Of a stretch of 31,963 nucleotides of DNA, positions 7,215-15,554 are shown one piece after another (position 1 is the first letter of the stretch; every line of letters begins with the position of its first letter). Below the pieces are notes generated by a model, which had not been told where the DNA came from, did no database searches, and saw only the letters and a program-made list of their open reading frames with translations. The DNA comes from Clostridium sp. CAG:221 (GTDB lineage: Bacteria; Bacillota; Clostridia; Clostridiales; Clostridiaceae): NCBI GenBank assembly GCA_000435835.1, contig FR883348.1:1-31963 (forward strand). Reading direction: 5' to 3'. The translations under genes and the position numbers were made by a program.

Positions 7215-7248
7215 AAATTCATGAAATAAAACGAGGAGAGATGATTTA

Positions 7249-8688
7249 ATGATTTATGAAAAGTTAGAAAAATTTAGTGATGGATTCCTGTGGGGATCTG
7301 CCTCTGCAGCTTATCAAGTAGAAGGTGCATGGAACCAAGATGGAAAAGGAGAAAGTGTCTGGGATGTATATACTAAGTTACCTGGAAAGACATATAAGGG
7401 CACTAATGGTGATGTAGCTGTTGATCACTATAATAGATACAAAGAAGATGTAGCTTTAATGGCTGAGATGGGATTAAAAGCATATAGATTTTCAATAGCA
7501 TGGACTAGAATATATCCTACAGGTCGTGGAGAAGTAAATGAAGCTGGATTAAAGTTCTATGAAGATTTAATAGATGAGCTTATAAAAAATAATATTAAAC
7601 CAATCATAACACTATATCATTGGGATTTACCACAACACCTACAAGACTTATATGGTGGTTGGGAATCAAGAGAAATAATAAATGATTTTAATAATTACTG
7701 TATAACTTTATTTAAGAGATTTGGTGATAAAGTTAAATATTGGGTAAGCTTAAATGAACAAAATGTATTTATAAATTTAGGATATATGACAGCATTACAT
7801 CCACCAGGAGTTAAAGATTTAAAGAGAATGTTACAAGCTAATCATATTGCAAACTTAGCAAATGCAAAAGTTATTGAATCTTTTAGAGCTTATGTACCAA
7901 ATGGAATGATTGGTCCAAGCTTTGCATTCTCACCAATATATGCAAATACATGTAATCCAGATGATGTTATAGCAGCAGAAAATGCAGAAGAATTAAATAA
8001 TAACTGGTGGCTTGATGTTTATTGTAAAGGTATATATCCAGCATTTGCAATGAAGTATTATGAAAATTTAGGAGTAGCACCAGTAATTGAAGATGGTGAT
8101 TTAGAATTATTAGAAAGAGCAAAACCTGATTTCATAGGAATAAATTACTATCAAACAACAACAATTGAAAAGAATGGATTAGATGGTGTAGGTGCCGCAG
8201 AAGGAATGAATAATACTGGTAAAAAAGGAACAGCTAAAGACAGCGGTATACCAGGAGTATTTAAAAATATTAAAAATCAATATTTAGAATATACAAATTG
8301 GGATTGGGCAATAGATCCAGAAGGATTAAGAATAGGATTAAGAAGATTAACTAGTAGATATGGTTTACCTATATTAATTACTGAAAATGGTTTAGGTGAA
8401 TTTGATAAGTTAGAAGAAAATGAAGTTGTAAATGATGATTATAGAATAAAATATTTAAGCAGTCATATTAGAGCTTGTAAAGAAGCTATCACAGATGGTG
8501 TTGAATTATTAGGATATTGTACATGGTCATTTACAGACTTATTAAGCTGGTTAAATGGATACCAAAAACGTTATGGTTTTGTATATATAGATAGAGATGA
8601 AAATGAAATTAAAGAATTAAAGAGAATTAAAAAGAACAGTTTCTATTGGTATAAGAGTGTAATAGAGACTAATGGAGAAGAATTATAA
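7249..8688 (+). CDS. Glycoside hydrolase family 1, probable 6-phospho-beta-glucosidase
   Basis: Hydrolyses a (phosphorylated) beta-glucoside in the cytoplasm after PTS import. The 479-aa product is full length for GH1: N-terminal FLWGSASAAYQVEGAW, LYHWDLPQHLQ, acid/base Glu170 in VSLNEQNV (usual NEP is NEQ here, as in a subset of the family) and nucleophile Glu379 in ITENGLGEF. The C-terminal sugar-binding loop reads SWLNGYQKRYGFVYID: it keeps the Lys-x-Tyr seen in phosphate-binding GH1 enzymes but lacks their usual Ser-rich stretch, so 6-phospho specificity rests mainly on the PTS context. GAGGAGAG precedes ATG 7249; an ATG six bases earlier hits a stop at once. First gene of a four-gene operon with IIB, IIC and IIA. 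Confidence 0.9.
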   Translation: MIYEKLEKFSDGFLWGSASAAYQVEGAWNQDGKGESVWDVYTKLPGKTYKGTNGDVAVDHYNRYKEDVALMAEMGLKAYRFSIAWTRIYPTGRGEVNEAGLKFYEDLIDELIKNNIKPIITLYHWDLPQHLQDLYGGWESREIINDFNNYCITLFKRFGDKVKYWVSLNEQNVFINLGYMTALHPPGVKDLKRMLQANHIANLANAKVIESFRAYVPNGMIGPSFAFSPIYANTCNPDDVIAAENAEELNNNWWLDVYCKGIYPAFAMKYYENLGVAPVIEDGDLELLERAKPDFIGINYYQTTTIEKNGLDGVGAAEGMNNTGKKGTAKDSGIPGVFKNIKNQYLEYTNWDWAIDPEGLRIGLRRLTSRYGLPILITENGLGEFDKLEENEVVNDDYRIKYLSSHIRACKEAITDGVELLGYCTWSFTDLLSWLNGYQKRYGFVYIDRDENEIKELKRIKKNSFYWYKSVIETNGEEL

Positions 8689-8729
8689 AAATATTATAAT
8701 AAATAAAAAAATTTATGAGGTGATTAATT

Positions 8730-9032
8730 ATGAAAAAAATATTATTAGTATGTTCAGCAGGAATGTCAACAAGTTTATTAGTTAATAAAATGAAGAGCGC
8801 AGCTCAAGATATGAATGTGGAAGTAGAAATTGAAGCATTACCAGTATCAGAATGTTCAACAAAAATTAATGAAGTTGATATAGTTCTTTTAGGACCACAA
8901 GTACGTTTCCAAAAACCAGTAGTAGAAAAATTAGCAGGTGGTAGAATTCCTGTAGAAGTAATTGATATGAGATTATATGGAATAATGGATGGAAAATCAA
9001 TATTAACAAATACTTTAGAAAAAATTAAATAG
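8730..9032 (+). CDS. PTS lactose/cellobiose-type EIIB
   Basis: 100-aa cytoplasmic phosphocarrier that receives phosphate from EIIA and passes it to the sugar bound by EIIC. The phosphorylated residue is Cys8 in the loop VCSAGMSTS, and GPQVRFQ is typical of this family. The length is normal. GAGGTGA lies just upstream of the ATG. It is the second gene of the operon, 41 bases after the GH1 gene and 44 before EIIC. The family covers cellobiose, chitobiose, lichenan-derived and other beta-glucosides, so the substrate is inferred from the neighbouring glucanase. Confidence 0.93.
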   Translation: MKKILLVCSAGMSTSLLVNKMKSAAQDMNVEVEIEALPVSECSTKINEVDIVLLGPQVRFQKPVVEKLAGGRIPVEVIDMRLYGIMDGKSILTNTLEKIK

Positions 9033-9076
9033 TTAAATATATGAATAAAAAATAATAAAAGAAAGAGGTTTGAATT

Positions 9077-10447
9077 ATGAGTTTTATGGAAAAATTTCAA
9101 GCTCAAATTGAAAGAATTCTAGTACCATTAGCAAGTAAGTTGAATTCACAAAGACATATTTGTTCAGTAAGAGATGCTTTTATTTTAACTTTTCCATTAA
9201 CAATGGCTGGTTCATTAATGGTATTAATTAATTCAGTATTTTTATCGCCAGATGGATTTGTTTGTAAGATGTTAAGATTACAAAAAATATTCCCAAATAT
9301 TGCAGAATACCAAGCTATATTTAGTCCAGTATTAAAAGGATCAACAGATATTCTTGCAATATTAGTAACATTCTTGATTGCAAGAAACTTAGCTAAACAG
9401 CTTAAATCAGATGATTTATTATCAGGGTTAACAGCAGTATCAGTTTATTTCATAATATATCCTGATTACGTAAATGTAGAAGGCGCAAATCATTTAGCAA
9501 CTCAATTCTTTGGGCCACAAGGTCTATTTGTAGCAATAATAGTGGGATTATTAGTAGCTGAACTTATGGCAGCTCTATCAAAATCTACTAAGCTAGAAAT
9601 CAAAATGCCAGAACAAGTACCACCAGCAGTAGCTAGAACATTTAAGTTATTAATACCTATAATAATAACAACACTTTCATTTACTCTTGCAAACTTCTTT
9701 ATTAAGAAAGTTGCACCAGGTGGATTAAACGAAATAATTTACAATGTAATTCAACAACCATTAACTAAATTATCACAAAATGTAGGATCAGTTTTAATAT
9801 TAACATTAATATCTCAAGTACTTTGGGTTATGGGTATTCATGGACCAAATACTATTGCAGCTGTACGTGATACTATGTTTTCAGAAGTAACTAATGCTAA
9901 CCTTTCATATGCAGCAGCAAATGGAAGTGCATGGGGAGCACCTTATCCAGTAACATTTAATGCTTTATATGATGGATTTGGAGCATACGGTGGATCAGGA
10001 GCAACATTAGGGTTAATAATTGCTATATTCTTATTTAGTAAAGCAAAAGAGCAGAAGAGTATTGCAAAACTTTCTTTTGCACCAGGTTTATTTAATATAA
10101 ATGAAATGGTTATCTTTGGATTACCAATAGTATTAAATCCAATATACATGGTACCATTTATCATAACACCACTAGTAGGTGAAATTTTTGGTTATTTATT
10201 AATAGCGGTATTTAAGATCATACCACCAATTGCATTCCAAGTACCTTGGACAACACCAGGACCATTAGCCCCATTCTTAGGTACAGGTGGAAATATATTA
10301 GCATTAATAATGGGATTTGTTTCTCTTGCTATTAGTGTATTAATTTATGCACCATTTGTAATGGCTGCAAGTAAAGCTGAAGTAAAAGCTGAAGAAGACA
10401 GAAGATTAAATGAGTTAAATAATAGTAAAGATACTGTAACTGTTTAA
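9077..10447 (+). CDS. PTS lactose/cellobiose-type EIIC permease
   Basis: 456-aa membrane component that binds and translocates the sugar. About ten hydrophobic segments are visible, beginning with DAFILTFPLTMAGSLMVLIN; conserved family stretches include VLWVMGIHGPN, FNINEMVIFGLP and a proline-rich PWTTPGPLAPFLGTGG. The C-terminal tail is charged and cytoplasmic. GAGG precedes the ATG. It works with the separately encoded IIB and IIA on either side, an order (B, C, A) common for cellobiose-type systems. The coupling to a secreted GH16 enzyme suggests beta-1,3- or mixed-linkage glucan disaccharides as substrates, but cellobiose is equally allowed by sequence. Confidence 0.93.
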   Translation: MSFMEKFQAQIERILVPLASKLNSQRHICSVRDAFILTFPLTMAGSLMVLINSVFLSPDGFVCKMLRLQKIFPNIAEYQAIFSPVLKGSTDILAILVTFLIARNLAKQLKSDDLLSGLTAVSVYFIIYPDYVNVEGANHLATQFFGPQGLFVAIIVGLLVAELMAALSKSTKLEIKMPEQVPPAVARTFKLLIPIIITTLSFTLANFFIKKVAPGGLNEIIYNVIQQPLTKLSQNVGSVLILTLISQVLWVMGIHGPNTIAAVRDTMFSEVTNANLSYAAANGSAWGAPYPVTFNALYDGFGAYGGSGATLGLIIAIFLFSKAKEQKSIAKLSFAPGLFNINEMVIFGLPIVLNPIYMVPFIITPLVGEIFGYLLIAVFKIIPPIAFQVPWTTPGPLAPFLGTGGNILALIMGFVSLAISVLIYAPFVMAASKAEVKAEEDRRLNELNNSKDTVTV

Positions 10448-10471
10448 AAAGTAAAGTAGGAGTTGTAAGTT

Positions 10472-10783
10472 ATGGAAGGATTAGAATTAATAGCATTTGA
10501 AATTATTAGTAATGTTGGTATGGCTAAATCATTAGCTATTGAGGCATTAAGAGCAGTAAGAAGTGATAACTATGCAGAAGGTGAAGAGAGATTAGCTGAA
10601 GCAGCTAAATATCTTACAGAAGGACATCATGCACATACTTCATTAATACAAAAGGAAGCAGCAGGAGAAAAGACAGAATTTTCATTAATGCTTATGCATG
10701 CAGAAGATCAAATGATGAGTGCAGAAGTAATTAAATCTCTAGCTGAAGAAATGATAGAAATGTATAAAGTGTTAAAAGGCTAA
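10472..10783 (+). CDS. PTS lactose/cellobiose-type EIIA
   Basis: 103-aa all-helical phosphocarrier that takes phosphate from HPr. The phosphorylated residue should be His76 in LMHAEDQMM, with Asp79 in the position that binds the metal at the trimer core in the family. A second His cluster, EGHHAHTSL, is also typical. It lies 24 bases after EIIC, with AGGAG before the ATG, and is the last gene of the operon before the palindrome at 10808-10845. Confidence 0.93.
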   Translation: MEGLELIAFEIISNVGMAKSLAIEALRAVRSDNYAEGEERLAEAAKYLTEGHHAHTSLIQKEAAGEKTEFSLMLMHAEDQMMSAEVIKSLAEEMIEMYKVLKG

Positions 10784-10807
10784 AAACTTTTAATCTAAAA
10801 CTCTATA

Positions 10808-10845
10808 AAATAAATTGATAAATAATATTATTTATCAATTTATTT
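10808..10845. terminator. 38-bp perfect palindrome, weak terminator
   Basis: 10808-10826 is the exact reverse complement of 10827-10845, all A/T except two pairs. It lies 25 bases after the EIIA stop. With no long T-run after it and a weak stem, some read-through into the GH16 gene is likely. Confidence 0.5.
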
Positions 10846-10878
10846 CACCCTTAATGTAAACATTTTCTATTAAATGTG

Positions 10879-10907
10879 ATTGGGTATCTTATGATCCAAT
10901 GTAATAA
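10879..10907 (+). promoter_or_regulatory. Inverted repeat and weak promoter before GH16 gene
   Basis: ATTGG (10879-10883) and CCAAT (10896-10900) flank a second pair ATC/GAT, making an imperfect dyad. TTGGGT (10880-10885) and TAATAA (10902-10907) would be -35 and -10 boxes with the dyad as the spacer. A regulator binding there is possible; nothing proves it. Confidence 0.3.
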
Positions 10908-10942
10908 AAATTAAAGAATAATAACTATAATAGGAGAATAAA

Positions 10943-13744
10943 ATGAAGAAAAAGTTTTGTAATGTGTTAGTTGGCACTTTAGTAACAAGTATGATGAGTA
11001 ATATGGTTACTATTAGTAATGCATATGCAGATGATAATATTGACTTTATGAAAGAAACTAGTGAAGATTGGAAATTGGTGTGGGAAGATAATTTTGATGG
11101 TGATTCATTAAACATGGAAAATTGGAATTATGAAACACATGAACCAGGATGGGTAAACAATGAATTACAAGAATATACAGACTCTACAGATAATATTTAT
11201 GTAAAAGATGGAGAGCTAGTTCTTAAAGCCATCAAAGATGAAACTGAAGATGGTGTTAAATATACTTCAGGGAAAGTAACAACTCAAAATAAACGAGATT
11301 ATAAATATGGTCGTTTTGAAGCTAGATTAAAAGTTCCAGAAGGAAAAGGGTTATGGCCAGCCTTTTGGATGATGCCAACAGATGAGAATCTTTATGGTTC
11401 TTGGCCAAGATGTGGTGAAATAGATATTATGGAGGTATTAGGACATGAGCCAGAAAAAGCTTATGGAACAATACATTATGGTAATCCACATAGAGAGCAG
11501 CAAGGGACTTATATTTTAGATGGAACTACATTTGCTGATGATTATCATGTATTTTCAGTGGAGTGGGAACCAAGTGAAATGCGTTTCTATATAGATGGAA
11601 ACTTATATCATACAGTGAATGATTGGTATACTAAGCAAGAAGGTGATGATGAGAAAACATATCCAGCACCTTTTGATCAACCATTTTATCTTCAATTTAA
11701 TTTAGCAGTTGGTGGAAATTGGCCAGGTAATCCAGATGAAACTACTGATTTTGAAAATGCTGAACTTAAGGTTGATTATGTTAAGGTTTATCAATTAGAT
11801 AACTATGATGAAAATGTTACTAAGCCAGAAAAAGAGCCAGTTGACTTAAGAGATCCTGATGCTACTGGAAACTATATTAATAATGGAGATTTTTCTGTAA
11901 ATGAAGATTTAACTGATAATGAAGGTTGGATTAAACTTACAACTCTTGGTGGAAGAGGAGAAAGCATAATTGAAAATAATAAAATTATTCTTACTACTGA
12001 AGAAGTAGGAAGTGAAAACCATTCATTACAATTAGTTCAACCTCAATTACCTTTAAAGCAATATGGTGAATATAGACTTACTTTTGATGCAAGAGCAGAT
12101 GAAGATAGAACAATGATAGTAAATGTTACTTCACCAGATAGAGGATATGTGAGACAATTTGAAGATACAGTAGTTAATCTTACAAATGAATTACAAAGCT
12201 ATTCTTATGATTTTATTATGAAAGACATTGATGAGGCTAATGGTAGAGTAGAATTTAACTATGGTAATCAAGGATCATTAGCTAATATTGAAATAAGTAA
12301 TGTTAGATTAGAAAAAATAGGTCAACATGAAGCAGAAGATAACAATAAAAAAACAGTTCTTCCGGATGGAAACTATGTATATAATGGTACATTTGATGTA
12401 GGACAAGACCGTATGAAATATTGGGATATAGAATCTACAATAGATAATGTTTCTATTGGTGTACCAAATATCAATAATTCAAGAGAGCTAAAAGTAGATG
12501 TTAAAGAAAATCCAGCATCATTAAGTGATGTAATAGTTAAGCAAACAGACCTTGCTATAGCAAAAAATAAAGAATATACTCTTTCATTTGATGCTTATGG
12601 TGAAGAAGATAAAACTATTAAGGCACAAATTAATGATGAAAGCTTTGAAGCAAATATTACTACAGAAAAGAATAACTTCAAATATAAATTTAAAACAGGA
12701 GAAGTTTTAAATAATTCAAATTTAGAATTATTATTAGGTGCTTCTGGAGTAACTTATATTGATAATGTTAGAATTGAGGAAACAGGTTTAATCACAAATG
12801 GAGATTTCGGCAATGGATTTGCTAAGTGGGAGTTATTTGCAGATAGCAGTGTATCATCTAAAGTATCATCTTCAATAGATAACTCTACAGGTGATCCTTC
12901 AGCAAGAATAGATATTCAAGATACTGGTGATGCTGATTGGAAAATACAACTTAAGCAAAGTAATGTAAAATTAGAAAAAGGAAAGAAGTATATATTATCT
13001 CTTGATGCAAAAAGTTCAATTGATAGATCAATTATGTTTACTATTCAAAGAGATGGAAGCAGTGATAACGACTGGAGACCATATTCTCCTAATGAAATAG
13101 TTGAGTTAAAAGGTGAATACAATAAATATCAAGTAATTTTTGAAATGACAGAAGAAAGTGATAAAAATTCAATTTTCAGTATAGCTATGGGAGCTGTTAA
13201 TGGAACACAAATTACTGATGAACATTCAATAAATATAGATAATGTAAAATTAGAAGAATATATTCCACTAGTTACTGAAAATTTATTTAATACTATTAAA
13301 AATGCAAAAGTAATAGTATATAGTGATGAATTTGATGAAATAGTTGAAGAAGATAGAGAAAAGCTAATTGCTGCATTAAATGAAGCAGAAGAAGTGTATG
13401 AGAATGCAGTTTCAGAAAATCCAACAGTAACACAAGAAATAATTGACAATGCAGAGCAAAATTTAAAAAATATTATGGATAATTTAAGAAAAGAAGAACA
13501 AAAAGAACCTGGTCAAGATGACAATAATCAAGATGAAAACAATAAGCCAGGAAATAATAAACCTGGAGATAACAAACCAGGAAATAACAAACCTGGAGCA
13601 GGTAATAAAAATGAAAGTATTAATAAGAATAATAAACCTTTAGTTAATACTGGAAGTGAAGCTTATATAATAATATTAGTTTCAGCTCTAGTAATGGTTG
13701 CAGTTGGAGTTAAAATTATAAAAAGGAAAAAGAGCATAAATTAA
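10943..13744 (+). CDS. Wall-anchored GH16 endo-beta-glucanase (laminarinase-like) with CBMs
   Basis: 933-aa secreted enzyme. Residues 1-29 are a signal peptide ending near AYA. The GH16 domain (about 40-295) has the catalytic motif GEIDIMEV with Glu159 nucleophile, Asp161 and Glu164 acid/base, spaced as in beta-1,3-glucanases. Three tandem CBM4/9-like modules follow (about 312-455, 475-611, 612-770), each opening with a variant of NG(D/T)F. Then come a FIVAR-like helical domain (about 775-850), a linker with NKPGNNKPGDNKPG repeats, a variant sorting motif LVNTG (900-904), a hydrophobic segment and the tail KRKK. The enzyme would cut beta-glucan at the cell surface and feed the PTS upstream. 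AGGAG precedes the ATG. The exact glucan linkage is not certain. Confidence 0.9.
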   Translation: MKKKFCNVLVGTLVTSMMSNMVTISNAYADDNIDFMKETSEDWKLVWEDNFDGDSLNMENWNYETHEPGWVNNELQEYTDSTDNIYVKDGELVLKAIKDETEDGVKYTSGKVTTQNKRDYKYGRFEARLKVPEGKGLWPAFWMMPTDENLYGSWPRCGEIDIMEVLGHEPEKAYGTIHYGNPHREQQGTYILDGTTFADDYHVFSVEWEPSEMRFYIDGNLYHTVNDWYTKQEGDDEKTYPAPFDQPFYLQFNLAVGGNWPGNPDETTDFENAELKVDYVKVYQLDNYDENVTKPEKEPVDLRDPDATGNYINNGDFSVNEDLTDNEGWIKLTTLGGRGESIIENNKIILTTEEVGSENHSLQLVQPQLPLKQYGEYRLTFDARADEDRTMIVNVTSPDRGYVRQFEDTVVNLTNELQSYSYDFIMKDIDEANGRVEFNYGNQGSLANIEISNVRLEKIGQHEAEDNNKKTVLPDGNYVYNGTFDVGQDRMKYWDIESTIDNVSIGVPNINNSRELKVDVKENPASLSDVIVKQTDLAIAKNKEYTLSFDAYGEEDKTIKAQINDESFEANITTEKNNFKYKFKTGEVLNNSNLELLLGASGVTYIDNVRIEETGLITNGDFGNGFAKWELFADSSVSSKVSSSIDNSTGDPSARIDIQDTGDADWKIQLKQSNVKLEKGKKYILSLDAKSSIDRSIMFTIQRDGSSDNDWRPYSPNEIVELKGEYNKYQVIFEMTEESDKNSIFSIAMGAVNGTQITDEHSINIDNVKLEEYIPLVTENLFNTIKNAKVIVYSDEFDEIVEEDREKLIAALNEAEEVYENAVSENPTVTQEIIDNAEQNLKNIMDNLRKEEQKEPGQDDNNQDENNKPGNNKPGDNKPGNNKPGAGNKNESINKNNKPLVNTGSEAYIIILVSALVMVAVGVKIIKRKKSIN

Positions 13745-13748
13745 TTTA

Positions 13749-13790
13749 AAACCTATAGTTGAATTTATTTTCAACTATAGGTTTATTTTT
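13749..13790. terminator. Bidirectional terminator between GH16 and phosphoesterase genes
   Basis: A perfect 15-bp stem (13749-13763 with 13770-13784), loop of six, followed by ATTTTT. It lies between two convergent genes. Confidence 0.85.
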
Positions 13791-13805
13791 ATAAGTATAG
13801 TTTTT

Positions 13806-15320
13806 TTAGTAAACAACATTTATATATTTAGTGCAGTCTACTTGAACATTTGTATGCTTTCTAAAGTAATTAATTATTACTTCAGGCATTTCGCATTGTA
13901 TTTCTTTTATCATAGGACATTCCGTTAAGAATTCATAGCCACCAGCACCTGTAGCCCTATAATTATTCATTACAAGTGATAATGATGTATTATCAGATAG
14001 CTCTTGGCCTTTAAATTTTATAGAAGTTACTCTTGAACCTACAGGTTTTCTTAAATCAAAAGTATATTCAATATTATTAAAATAATCATAATTATAATGT
14101 TGCACTTTAGGCTTTAGAAACCTATTTGAGATTGAAATAGTTTCATTATCTATATGGAAGTAGCTAGCACATCTTTCTAAAGCTAATTTTAAGTATTTTC
14201 TATTTACTTCTAAAACTGCAAGGGTGTTTGGAAATTTATAAGTAGACATTATATCTCTTACAGTAACATTTTTATTAAAGCCTTTTATTTCGTTAGAAAA
14301 AGAAGTGCAAGAAATATCAGCTCCGCTTTCATCAATTTGAATTTGGTTAATAAAATTAGCTAGTTCTGAACCATTTAGAGCCATTTCTAAATGTGATGAA
14401 GGCATTAATTCTTTGTTTAGGAAGCCAACAGGTGTATCAAGCCATTCTTGAATTTTTTCTTCTAATGGAAGATATTTTTCATACATTTCTTTTTGTGGAT
14501 TCACAGATACATCTTTTAAAGATGATTCAATAGTTTTTATTCCATCATTTTGTAATGTAAGATCTAATTCTAGATATTTAGTTCCATTAAAAGGCGTTTG
14601 AGCTATATGAGTGCCATGAAGTGTCTGCCCAGCGATAGACATATGTTGATGGCCTGTTAGGAGAATATCAAAAGAAAAATCTTCACATAATTTATAGGCT
14701 ATATTTTCTGATGTTTTAGTAAGCTGTTTATGTGTTTCTAAGTCATACTCAAAGCCACCATGATAAATACCAATAAGTACGTCACAAGAAGATTTTACTT
14801 CATCAAAATAATATGAAACAGCTTTATATGTAGTACTAATTGTTAGATTTTCAATATTTTCAGCACGTTCCCATCTATTTATAAAATCTGTTGTAATACC
14901 GATTATACCAACTCTTAAACCATTACCTAATGTTTTAATATCGTATGGTAATATAGGAAGCTGTCCAGTTTTATCCACTATGTTTGCACATAAGCATTTA
15001 GCTTTTAATGTATGGAGATATTTATTTAAATAAGTAAGACCATAATTAAAATCATGGTTTCCTAAAGTTATATAATCATAGCCAGCAGCATTCATTATGT
15101 CTGCTATTGGATGAATAGTGAAATCATTATTACTTAAATAGTTTGTAAAAGGAGAACCTTGAATAGTATCACCACAATCAATTATTAGAGTATTATCATC
15201 CTTTTTAAAATTTGACATTATGTTTAAAAGTCCAATGTTTTTTTCACTTCTATCAACATAATTAGTAGGATAAATATATCCATGCATGTCAGAAGTAAAG
15301 TAAATTTTTAAATTTTTCAT
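13806..15320 (-). CDS. 5'-nucleotidase / 2',3'-cyclic phosphodiesterase-like phosphoesterase
   Basis: 504-aa metallophosphoesterase with the two-domain 5'-nucleotidase (UshA/YfkN-like) architecture. N-terminal dimetal site: SDMHG (Asp11, His13), CGDTIQGSP (Asp51), LGNHDFN (Asn88-His89) and LTGHQHMS. The C-terminal substrate domain (about 300-500) contains NGSELANFINQ and the late motif NNYRATGAGGYEF, which stacks the nucleobase in relatives. Most members are secreted or wall-bound; this one starts MKNLKIYFTSDMHG with no signal peptide, so it is probably cytoplasmic and recycles nucleotides. GAGGTAA (complement of 15326-15332) precedes the ATG. It stands alone on the minus strand. The substrate (nucleoside monophosphate or cyclic nucleotide) is undetermined. 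Confidence 0.88.
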   Translation of the reverse strand: MKNLKIYFTSDMHGYIYPTNYVDRSEKNIGLLNIMSNFKKDDNTLIIDCGDTIQGSPFTNYLSNNDFTIHPIADIMNAAGYDYITLGNHDFNYGLTYLNKYLHTLKAKCLCANIVDKTGQLPILPYDIKTLGNGLRVGIIGITTDFINRWERAENIENLTISTTYKAVSYYFDEVKSSCDVLIGIYHGGFEYDLETHKQLTKTSENIAYKLCEDFSFDILLTGHQHMSIAGQTLHGTHIAQTPFNGTKYLELDLTLQNDGIKTIESSLKDVSVNPQKEMYEKYLPLEEKIQEWLDTPVGFLNKELMPSSHLEMALNGSELANFINQIQIDESGADISCTSFSNEIKGFNKNVTVRDIMSTYKFPNTLAVLEVNRKYLKLALERCASYFHIDNETISISNRFLKPKVQHYNYDYFNNIEYTFDLRKPVGSRVTSIKFKGQELSDNTSLSLVMNNYRATGAGGYEFLTECPMIKEIQCEMPEVIINYFRKHTNVQVDCTKYINVVY

Positions 15321-15554
15321 ATTATTACCTCATCTATAATATAGTATTTTCATTAACTTGCTATCTGCATTTAAATTATAACATTTATTGTGTGATAAAA
15401 AATATAGATATATTTATATAAGTAGATAAAAACCAGAAAATATATAAAAAAAATTAATTTTTTTATATATTTTATCGTAGTACTAATGTATACTTAATAG
15501 GGCTTTAAATAAAGTACTAAAATATAATTTTACAAAATGGAAGGGGAATGATAA

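Noticed and set aside
7219..7240. Possible CcpA cre site around AAAACGAG before the GH1 gene
   Set aside because: The left half lacks the required TG, and the right half does not match; carbon repression may exist but is not visible here.
15447..15519. A/T palindrome and TAGTACT/AGTACTA pair upstream of NhaC, considered as a riboswitch or operator
   Set aside because: No known riboswitch core is recognisable, and A/T palindromes are common in this background.
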